Made by a program: the position numbers and the translations under genes. The notes below the pieces were generated by a model. The model was not told the DNA's origin. It saw only the letters and a program-made list of their open reading frames with translations, and made no database searches. Below are positions 15,249-20,872 of a DNA stretch of 20,872 bases, piece by piece. Position 1 is the first letter of the stretch; every line of letters begins with the position of its first letter. The DNA comes from JAENVT01 sp031412355. Lineage in GTDB: Bacteria; Actinomycetota; Acidimicrobiia; Acidimicrobiales; Ilumatobacteraceae. The stretch is from NCBI GenBank assembly GCA_031412355.1, contig JANOCR010000104.1, positions 1 to 20,872 on the forward strand, read 5' to 3'.

Positions 15249-15574
15249 GAGCACGGTTTCGCGCCGCGCAACGCATCGGGATGGACATTCGAGTGCCGGT
15301 AGTCGTCATCGCCGAGACCGTGCGAGGCAGCGGTCCGCGAGATGCACCCGTCAATCTCGTGCTCGCCCAAACCGAGCCTCGATACCCGCTGACCGAGCAG
15401 ATTGCGAGACGGGCTGGCCAGCTTCTGGGAGCCGCCCGATCATCTTCGACAGTCGATGCACTGATCGTCGCTGAGGCGCTTGACTGTGCACCGGCCATGA
15501 TTTGGACGTCCGACCCCGCTGACATGAACCTGCTGCTCAACGACCAACCCGGAGTGGTGGTCGTGCCGATCTGA
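15170..15574 (+). CDS. vapC: PIN-domain ribonuclease toxin (VapC-like)
   Basis: 134 residues, the usual VapC size. The acidic metal-binding residues of the PIN fold are visible: D12 in VVIDSGAVIGLAR, E49 in VPVVVIAETVRG, D96 in SSSTVDALIVAEAL, and D115 (WTSDPADMNLLL). These bind Mg2+/Mn2+ for RNA cleavage, in VapCs often of tRNA or rRNA. Start GTG 15170 has a strong internal ribosome site. The antitoxin is strongly transcribed first but the toxin has the better Shine-Dalgarno, so the balance may depend on leaderless versus leadered translation (inference). The stop codon lies within a hairpin that separates the gene from the convergent VWA gene. Confidence 0.88.
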   Translation: MAERSERTVVIDSGAVIGLARNNQALRARFRAAQRIGMDIRVPVVVIAETVRGSGPRDAPVNLVLAQTEPRYPLTEQIARRAGQLLGAARSSSTVDALIVAEALDCAPAMIWTSDPADMNLLLNDQPGVVVVPI

Positions 15575-15582
15575 TCGGCACG
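15562..15582. terminator. Hairpin between vapC and the VWA gene, probable bidirectional terminator
   Basis: A perfect 9-bp stem (CGTGCCGAT at 15562-15570, ATCGGCACG at 15574-15582) with loop CTG, overlapping the vapC stop. It stands between convergent genes. Only a weak T-rich stretch (ATTTGTT) follows on the plus strand. Confidence 0.6.
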
Positions 15583-15613
15583 GGCACATTTGTTCACGCT
15601 CACCTCAGCACCG

Positions 15614-17632
15614 TCAGCCGGCGCGGCGGGCGCCCCTGCCGCGGGCTAGCGACTTCTTGTGCTCGATGAAGTCGACGAGCACATAGTCGCCCAGCGTCTC
15701 GGGTGTGGTGAAGAACGCGCGGCCGCGGTTGATCGACGTCAGCTTCTCGATGAAGGACTTGAGGTAGCTGTTGGCGTCGAGCATGAACGTGTTGATGCGG
15801 ATGTTGTCCTTGGTGCAGCGCACCACTTCGCGCAGCGTGGCTTCGATGGTCTCGGGCACCGGTGGGTAGTTGAAGAACACGTCGCCGCGCGAGGTGATGT
15901 GCGCCGTCGGTTCGCCGTCGGTGATCATGATGATCTGCTTCGTGCCGGTCTGCTTGGCCAGCAAGTGCCGTGCCAGCAAGAAGCCGTGCTGCATGTTGGT
16001 GCCGTAGACGAAGTCCCACGACACTTCGGGCAACTGTGCAGCGGTGAGGATGCGGGCGGTCTCGCTGAACCCGACAATGCCCATGTAGTCGCGCGGGAAC
16101 TGCGAGGTGATCAGCGAGTGCAGCGCCATGGCGACTTTCTTCGCCGGAAGGAAGTTGTCGCGCATGGGCATCGACAGCGAGAGGTCGAGCATCAACACTG
16201 TCGACGACTTGGTGAGATGCTCGGTCTTCTCGATCTCGAAATCATCGGGCGACAACTTCACCGGTGTGCCGGTGCCGTTGCGGCGCAGCGCGTTGCGAAT
16301 GGTCTTGTGCAGGTCGAGGTTGAACGGATCACCGTACTCGTACTGCTTGGTCTCGTACGTTCGCTCGTGGCCCTGGCCGAGGCGGTCCATCTGGTGCTGG
16401 CCGACCTTGTCCTTGGCCAGCTTGTCGAACAGGTCTCGCAGTGCGTTGGAGCCGATCTTGCGCAGGCCCTTCGGAGTCAGCTCGAGGCGACCTTCCTTCT
16501 GCTCGATCAACCCAGCTTCTTGCAGCATCTTGGTCAGCTCGGCAAGGCGCTGCAGTGACCGGGCCGCGTCGTCGCCCATGAGGTCGCGGACCTTGTCCAT
16601 GTCGGCCTCGGCGAGTGCGCCAGGGCTGGTTGCGTTGCGCAGCAGGTTCTCGAGCTGGTCGAGGTCACCAAGTTCCTGCATGGTCTGCATCGCCTGGCCC
16701 ATGCCGATCGGATCGCTGCCCTCGAACTGGTAGCCCTGCCCCCATCCCATCTGCGGATACATGGCCTGCAGGTTCTGGCCGAGCTGGCTCATCTGCCAGC
16801 GCAGGTCCATGTCCTCCATCAACTGGTCGCTGAGCTGCTGCAACTGGGCCCGCTGCTCGGGCGTCATCGAGTTCATCATCGCCTGCATGGCGGCCATGCG
16901 CCGGGCCATCTGCTCGAGCAACTCGTCGAGCGTCTGCGGGTTCTCCGGGAAGAACTCGCCGAACTCCTGCATGAACTTCTCGAACTCAGGGTCCTCTCCG
17001 CGCTCGCGCTTGTCGAGCATCTCGTTGAGGCCGGCGATCATGTCCTTCATCCGTTGCATGTCTTGTGCCGACATGCTCTGCATGGCGCCCGACATCTGCT
17101 CGACCATCTGCTGCGTCAACTGCTGGCGGATCTTGTCGAGCAGTTGCTCGAAACGCTGCGCGGCCTCAGCGGACTCGAAGTCGTATGCCTGCAGCTCGCG
17201 GACCTTGCCGGCGAGGTCGTCGGGCAGCATGTCGAGGCGGAAGTTGCGATCCGCCGCGGAGTCGCGAGCTGTCTGGGCGCGACGTTCGTCTCCACTGCGC
17301 TCGGCGGCCTGCGTGGCGTTGTCGATGGCGTGACGCTCTTCGTCGACGATGTCCCCCAACTCGTCGGCGATCTCGCTGTAGACGCCACCGAGATCGAACT
17401 GGTCGAGTCGATCCTGGCGCTGCTGGCGCAGCTTGTCCATCAACTCGCGCAATCCCTGCAAACGCTCGCCGTTGCGGTCGCGCATGCCTTCTTGCATCAT
17501 GCGGCGCAGTGCGGAGTTGACGTCGCCGTGGTACAGCAGGTCGTCGGTCAGCTCGTCGAACAGCCCGTCAGCGTCGAGATCGAATCCGCGCTGCGTGCCG
17601 TCCCAACGGGAGTACGTGAAACGGGCTGCCAT
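15614..17632 (-). CDS. VWA-domain protein with Met/Gln-rich coiled-coil region (CoxE/YehP-like)
   Basis: 672 residues, soluble, no signal peptide. The C-terminal 190 residues are a von Willebrand A domain with a complete MIDAS metal site: D483-x-S485-x-S487 (LMLDLSLSMPMRD), T545 (YGTNMQHG) and D572 (IMITDGEPTAH). The first 350 residues are long charged helices, with a Met/Gln-rich stretch (about 180-310) full of QQM, MQSM, MARRMAAMQAMM patterns. A middle winged-helix-like piece (AELTKMLQEAGLIEQKEGRL) precedes the VWA. Such proteins commonly work with MoxR-type AAA+ ATPases as metal-insertion or remodelling pairs, but no MoxR gene is in the window. ATG 17632 has TAGGGT 6 nt upstream and no Shine-Dalgarno. 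Divergent from the cyclase gene. Precise role unknown. Confidence 0.87.
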   Translation of the reverse strand: MAARFTYSRWDGTQRGFDLDADGLFDELTDDLLYHGDVNSALRRMMQEGMRDRNGERLQGLRELMDKLRQQRQDRLDQFDLGGVYSEIADELGDIVDEERHAIDNATQAAERSGDERRAQTARDSAADRNFRLDMLPDDLAGKVRELQAYDFESAEAAQRFEQLLDKIRQQLTQQMVEQMSGAMQSMSAQDMQRMKDMIAGLNEMLDKRERGEDPEFEKFMQEFGEFFPENPQTLDELLEQMARRMAAMQAMMNSMTPEQRAQLQQLSDQLMEDMDLRWQMSQLGQNLQAMYPQMGWGQGYQFEGSDPIGMGQAMQTMQELGDLDQLENLLRNATSPGALAEADMDKVRDLMGDDAARSLQRLAELTKMLQEAGLIEQKEGRLELTPKGLRKIGSNALRDLFDKLAKDKVGQHQMDRLGQGHERTYETKQYEYGDPFNLDLHKTIRNALRRNGTGTPVKLSPDDFEIEKTEHLTKSSTVLMLDLSLSMPMRDNFLPAKKVAMALHSLITSQFPRDYMGIVGFSETARILTAAQLPEVSWDFVYGTNMQHGFLLARHLLAKQTGTKQIIMITDGEPTAHITSRGDVFFNYPPVPETIEATLREVVRCTKDNIRINTFMLDANSYLKSFIEKLTSINRGRAFFTTPETLGDYVLVDFIEHKKSLARGRGARRAG

Positions 17633-17638
17633 GCGAGA

Positions 17639-17644
17639 ACCCTA
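17639..17644 (-). promoter_or_regulatory. Probable -10 element, leaderless start of VWA gene
   Basis: TAGGGT on the minus strand ends 6 nt before ATG 17632; no ribosome site is present. Confidence 0.5.
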
Positions 17645-17662
17645 CAGAAAGATTGCCCCGGC

Positions 17663-17668
17663 TACCCT
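17663..17668 (+). promoter_or_regulatory. Possible -10 element of the cyclase-GH1-like pair
   Basis: TACCCT ends 10 nt before ATG 17679, which would give a leader of only a few nt. It shares a 46-nt divergent promoter region with the VWA gene. Confidence 0.35.
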
Positions 17669-17678
17669 GGGGTGCGAC

Positions 17679-18227
17679 ATGCGTGTTCCCCGCACCTTCT
17701 CATTCGTCGATCTGTCCGGCTTCACCAACTACACGGCGGCATTTGGCGACGACGCCGCCGGCCGAATTCTGAGCGCTTTTCGAACGCTGGTCCGCGAGAT
17801 TGCCAGCGAGCGGGGCGTGCGGATCGCCAAGTGGCTGGGCGACGGATGCATGGTCGTGTCCATCGAACAGGGCAACGCGGTGGCCTTCGCCCTCGACCTG
17901 GAACACCGAGCCGCCGAGGTGTGCGCGCCGCTGTCGCTGCGGGTCGGCATGGCCACCGGCCACGCCCTGCTGTTCGAGGGCGACGACTACATCGGGTCGG
18001 CCGTCAACATGGCCGCCCGGCTGTGCGACGCGGCCGGACCGTTCGAGGTTCTGATGCCCACCATGCAGATCGAACGTCTGCCACGCGGCGTCACCGCCAA
18101 CGCCCACGAGCCGGTCGAGCTGCGCGGGTTCCCCGGCCCGATCGACGTCGTCGAACTGGGCGGCCAGCCTGAGCTCGTGGCCAGCACCGACACCGGCGAG
18201 CTGTGGACCCGCAGCCCATTCGCGTGA
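17679..18227 (+). CDS. Standalone class III adenylate/guanylate cyclase domain
   Basis: 182 residues, essentially one catalytic domain. FSFVDLSGFTNY supplies the first metal Asp (D11). RIAKWLGDGCMVV supplies the second (D55) and the purine-selecting Lys (K51). GDDYIGSAVNMAARLCDAAG supplies D103, N110 and R114, the base-selecting Asp and the transition-state pair. All catalytic positions of an ATP-using class III cyclase are therefore present, so it should make cAMP as a homodimer. No sensor, HAMP or membrane part is attached. The frame is open upstream, but ATG 17679 gives the standard N-terminus. It overlaps the next gene by 4 nt (GTGA), so its product level is tied to the GH1-like protein. 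The C-terminal 30 residues have no recognised domain. Confidence 0.88.
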   Translation: MRVPRTFSFVDLSGFTNYTAAFGDDAAGRILSAFRTLVREIASERGVRIAKWLGDGCMVVSIEQGNAVAFALDLEHRAAEVCAPLSLRVGMATGHALLFEGDDYIGSAVNMAARLCDAAGPFEVLMPTMQIERLPRGVTANAHEPVELRGFPGPIDVVELGGQPELVASTDTGELWTRSPFA

Positions 18228-19192
18228 TCCGCGCCGCCGTCGTTCCCCAGTCCCGTCTCGACCGAGCCCGATTCCACGAAGACCTGGTGCTGCTCGGCGG
18301 TCTCGGCGCATCGGCGGTGCGAATCACCCTGGACTGGTCGTGGCTGCAACCGAAGGCCGGGGCATTCGATGGTGACGCAGTGGAGTGGTACTCGGGACTG
18401 CTGCAGCACACGGCAACTCTGGGTATCCGGATGCAGTTCACGCTGCTCGAACGCACCGTGCCGCAGTGGTTCGACAACGACGGCGGCTTCGCCGATCCGC
18501 GATTCGCCGGTCACTGGTGGCCGCGCTGGGTCGAGGGCGTGTCAGAGCGCTTCGGCGATGCGGTGGCCGGCTGGGTGCCGTTCGACAATCCGCTGGCGTG
18601 GGCCAATCGGGCGATCCCCGACGATCCCCGCCGCCACGGGGAAATGCTCGACACACTCGTTGTTGCCTGGCGCGATGCGTGGCGCATCCTGCGAGGAGGC
18701 CCGCCGGTCATCACGGCCATCGGCGTGAAGACAGTGCGGCCCCTCGATCAGACCATCCAGGCTGCCGAGGCCGCCCGCCGCCAGGATCATCTTCGTTGGC
18801 ATCTCTGGCTCGACGGCCTGCACGACGGCACCATCAGCATTCCTGGTCGGGCCGATCGCGAGTTGGCCGACCTCGCCGGTTCATGCGACGTGATGGGAAT
18901 CATCGTCGCCGACGTCGACGAGTCGCTGGGTGCCGTACTGCGCACCGCCGAGATGGGTCCCGATCGGCCCTTGGCGATCACGTTGATCACGCCGCCGGGC
19001 AAAGACGCGGACCGGGTGACCGTGGTGGAACGTTTCGAGACGGCATGCGGCGAGGCTGCCGAGGGGGCGCCGCTGCAGTCGATGGCATTGAGCCCAACGT
19101 TCGACATCGACGGCCACGACGACGGCATCATCACCCGCGATCGGGACGTGAAGGACTCTGCGGCCATCTTCTTCGGCCCCGCGGTGAAGTAA
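18224..19192 (+). CDS. GH1-fold (beta-glucosidase-like) protein lacking catalytic glutamates
   Basis: 322 residues from GTG 18224, shorter than the 400-480 of active GH1 enzymes. GH1 landmarks are clear: AVRITLDWSWLQPKAGAFDG (RFS-x-W-x-R-x-x-P-x-G region, residues 31-50), TVPQWFDNDGGF (P-x-W-L-x-x-x-GGW, 78-89), VSERFGDAVAGWVPFDNP (106-123). The acid/base motif T-x-N-E-P reads F-D-N-P (120-123), so Glu is replaced by Asn, and no T/S-E-N-G nucleophile motif is found in the shortened second half. It is probably a non-hydrolytic sugar-binding relative, or has a different activity. The alternative in-frame start at 18203 lies deeper in the cyclase gene; the GTGA overlap favours 18224. It is followed 11 nt later by xylose isomerase, suggesting a role in sugar use. 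Confidence 0.75.
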   Translation: MIRAAVVPQSRLDRARFHEDLVLLGGLGASAVRITLDWSWLQPKAGAFDGDAVEWYSGLLQHTATLGIRMQFTLLERTVPQWFDNDGGFADPRFAGHWWPRWVEGVSERFGDAVAGWVPFDNPLAWANRAIPDDPRRHGEMLDTLVVAWRDAWRILRGGPPVITAIGVKTVRPLDQTIQAAEAARRQDHLRWHLWLDGLHDGTISIPGRADRELADLAGSCDVMGIIVADVDESLGAVLRTAEMGPDRPLAITLITPPGKDADRVTVVERFETACGEAAEGAPLQSMALSPTFDIDGHDDGIITRDRDVKDSAAIFFGPAVK

Positions 19193-19195
19193 CTT
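19190..19195 (+). promoter_or_regulatory. Possible -10 element before xylA
   Basis: TAACTT ends 8 nt before ATG 19204 and overlaps the stop of the GH1-like gene. It could give xylA its own near-leaderless transcript in addition to read-through. Confidence 0.4.
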
Positions 19196-19203
19196 GCGGT
19201 GTC

Positions 19204-20535
19204 ATGGAGTTCTTCACCGACGTCACCAGTCGCATTGCATACGAGGGCCCCGACAGCGACAACCCTTTGGCCTTCCGCTGGTACGACGCGGACCGTGTCG
19301 TTGCCGGCCGGCGCATGGAGGACCACCTCCGCTTCGCCGTCTGCTACTGGCACTCGTTCGCGTGGGACGGGTTCGACATCTTCGGGGCGGGCACACTCGA
19401 CCGGCCGTGGCATGCGACTTTTGCTCCAAGTGCCGATCCGATAACGGCGGCGAAGCAGAAGATGGATGCAGCGTTCGAGTTCTTCACCAAGCTCGGTGTG
19501 CCGTTCTACTGCTTCCACGATCGCGACATCGCGCCGGAGGGCACCAGCTTCAAGGAGTCGGCCATGCATCTCGACGAGATGGTCGACGCCGCTGCCGAAC
19601 ACCAGCAGCGCACCGGCGTGCAGTTGCTCTGGGGTACGGCCAACCTGTTCTCCAACCCGCGCTATCAGGCGGGCGCGGCCACCAACCCTGACCCCGAAGT
19701 GTTCGCATTCGCAGCCGGCCAGGTAGCGCACTGTCTCGAGGCAACTCACCGCCTCGGCGGCCACAACTACGTGCTGTGGGGTGGGCGCGAGGGGTACGAG
19801 ACGCTGCTGAACACCGACATGAAGCGCGAGCTCGACCAGCTGGCCAGGTTCTTGACGATGGTCGTCGAGCACAAGAACAAGATCGGTTTCACGGGCGCGA
19901 TCCTGTTGGAGCCGAAGCCGTTCGAGCCGACCAAGCACCAGTACGACTACGACGTCGCCGGCGTGCACGCGTTCCTTCAGAAGTACGACCTAGCCGACGA
20001 GGTGAGGGTCAACATCGAGGTCAACCATGCCACGCTGGCCGGCCACGACTTTGCCCACGAGATCGCCACCGCATTCAACGGCGGCATCTTCGGTTCCATC
20101 GACGCCAACGCCGGCGACGATCGGCTGGGTTGGGACGTCGACCGCTTCCCTGTGTCGGTCGAGCAGATGACGTTGGGGATGTTGGAGATCCTGCGCGGCG
20201 GTGGCTTCACGACGGGCGGATTGAACTTCGATTCGAAGTTGCGCCGGCAATCGACCGACCGCACCGACCTGTTCTACGCCCACATCGGCGGGATGGACAC
20301 CATGGCGCGTGCCCTGCTGGCCGCCGCATCGATCGTCGACACCGGCGATCTCGACGGGCTGCGCGCCGCTCGCTATGGGGGGTGGTCCGGCGAGTTGGGC
20401 ACGTCGATCATGGACGGCTCGAGCCTGGCGGATCTGCATGACCGGGCGATGTCGACCGGCGAGCCGACCAGGGCATCAGGCCATCAGGAGATGCTGGAGA
20501 ACCTGGTCGCCCGCCACATCGAGCGCGCCCGCTAG
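19204..20535 (+). CDS. xylA: Xylose isomerase
   Basis: 443 residues, the long class II type (E. coli enzyme 440). It interconverts D-xylose and D-xylulose, first step of the isomerase pathway, in the cytoplasm with two divalent metals. All active-site residues are present at a constant offset of four from E. coli numbering: H105 and D108 (FHDRDIAPEG), E236 and K238 (LLEPKPFEPTKHQYDYD), E272 and H275 (NIEVNHATLAGHDF), D300 (FGSIDANAGD), D311 and D313 (WDVDRFP), D343 (LNFDSKLRR). The strand motif WGGREGYETLLNTD is also typical. Start ATG 19204 follows TAACTT and has no ribosome site. No xylulokinase gene is in the window. Last gene of the cyclase/GH1-like cluster. Confidence 0.97.
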   Translation: MEFFTDVTSRIAYEGPDSDNPLAFRWYDADRVVAGRRMEDHLRFAVCYWHSFAWDGFDIFGAGTLDRPWHATFAPSADPITAAKQKMDAAFEFFTKLGVPFYCFHDRDIAPEGTSFKESAMHLDEMVDAAAEHQQRTGVQLLWGTANLFSNPRYQAGAATNPDPEVFAFAAGQVAHCLEATHRLGGHNYVLWGGREGYETLLNTDMKRELDQLARFLTMVVEHKNKIGFTGAILLEPKPFEPTKHQYDYDVAGVHAFLQKYDLADEVRVNIEVNHATLAGHDFAHEIATAFNGGIFGSIDANAGDDRLGWDVDRFPVSVEQMTLGMLEILRGGGFTTGGLNFDSKLRRQSTDRTDLFYAHIGGMDTMARALLAAASIVDTGDLDGLRAARYGGWSGELGTSIMDGSSLADLHDRAMSTGEPTRASGHQEMLENLVARHIERAR

Positions 20536-20570
20536 CAGGCCGCAACTGGCGCTCTCCATCTCTCGCCAAC

Positions 20571-20626
20571 CCCGTCTGTGTAAGCACATAGAACGACTGT
20601 CGTTCAGTGAGCTGACACAGAGCGGG
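20571..20626 (+). terminator. Long imperfect hairpin downstream of xylA
   Basis: Nested inverted repeats fold 20571-20626 into one long stem. The centre GAACGAC-T-GTCGTTC (20591-20605) is perfect. The outer arms CTGTGTAAGC (20576-20585) and GCTGACACAG (20611-20620) pair at 9 of 10 positions, the linkers between are equal in length and partly pair, and CCCGT/GCGGG extend the base. It lies 35 nt after the xylA stop, so a terminator is the simplest reading. No T-tract follows, so a regulatory or mobile hairpin remains possible. Confidence 0.55.
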
Positions 20627-20744
20627 ACGGGTGGTGACCGGTTGACGGGGCAACACCCGCTGCACCTTTTCTTGCCTGCCCGGCACACGATGCGACGACC
20701 GACCGGGATCATCATGAGACCCGCGACCAACGAGGGAGAATCAC

Positions 20745-20872
20745 ATGACCGACGTCCAATACTCCGAGGATGGAAACTGGTGGTGGGACGTCGACGCCCA
20801 GGAGTGGCAACCCGTCGACGGCGCCCAATCGTCGAGCAGTAGCACGCCCGAGGCTGGGGGAATGTCGACGAA
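20745..20872 (+). CDS. Trp-rich small protein, N-terminal part (truncated by window end)
   Basis: An ATG at 20745 preceded by GGGAG, 6 nt upstream, opens a frame to the window end (42 codons). The product begins MTDVQYSEDGNWWWDVDAQE then WQPVDG, followed by a Ser-rich linker. The W-W-W-D...W-Q-P-V pattern recalls the short Trp-rich repeats (DUF2510-like) that begin many actinobacterial membrane or secreted proteins, but the match is too short for a firm family call. Codon use is like its neighbours. The 209-nt gap before it holds the hairpin at 20571-20626; I see no convincing -35/-10 pair in the rest. Confidence 0.6.
   Translation, partial: MTDVQYSEDGNWWWDVDAQEWQPVDGAQSSSSSTPEAGGMST

Noticed and set aside
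18787..19968. 393-codon minus-strand open frame across the GH1-like gene and xylA
   Set aside because: Runs antisense over the intact xylA active-site motifs and a gene boundary; no domain seen.

Overview
The window is GC-rich, gene-dense DNA with very short intergenic gaps, overlapping ATGA/GTGA stop-start junctions, frequent GTG starts and several genes whose start codon lies 6-8 nt after a TANNNT hexamer (leaderless pattern). With a SARP/BTAD regulator, a VapBC locus and an FkbM methyltransferase, this points to an actinomycete (Actinomycetota). An Acidimicrobiia/Ilumatobacter-like source is my best guess, by inference only. No rRNA, tRNA, IS element or CRISPR array was seen. No stretch over 300 nt lacks a gene; the longest non-coding gap is 20536-20744.

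Left part (1-2605): the tail of a choline/aminoglycoside-kinase-like phosphotransferase converges on an MFS transporter. That transporter is divergent from a saccharopine-dehydrogenase-like oxidoreductase.

Centre-left (2612-7761, minus strand): the most unusual locus. A small single-pass membrane protein lies upstream of a 1567-residue protein. The large protein reads, in order: SARP winged helix, BTAD, a degenerate Ser/Thr kinase, a STAND-type P-loop ATPase, one transmembrane helix, and a complete AglE-like sugar-binding-protein domain at the C-terminus. It looks like a membrane-anchored one-protein receptor running from an outside ligand-binding domain to a cytoplasmic DNA-binding domain. 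Pairs of direct repeats with 11-bp period, the geometry SARPs use, lie upstream of both genes.

Centre (7900-14942): a methylamine/betaine module. An FAD- and folate-dependent dimethylglycine/sarcosine dehydrogenase is translationally coupled to etfB and etfA, giving the dehydrogenase its own electron acceptor. A GntR/FCD regulator is divergent, with a 7-bp-arm palindrome between the genes. Downstream are an FkbM methyltransferase and a Rieske oxygenase carrying the Glu signature of quaternary-ammonium oxygenases. Together they could take glycine betaine to dimethylglycine and then sarcosine.

Right part (14937-20872): a vapBC toxin-antitoxin pair with a palindromic operator, then a convergent 672-residue VWA-domain protein. 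Divergent from it is a small operon: a standalone class III nucleotide cyclase, a GH1-fold protein without its catalytic glutamate, and xylose isomerase. After a long hairpin, the start of a Trp-rich small protein runs off the window.
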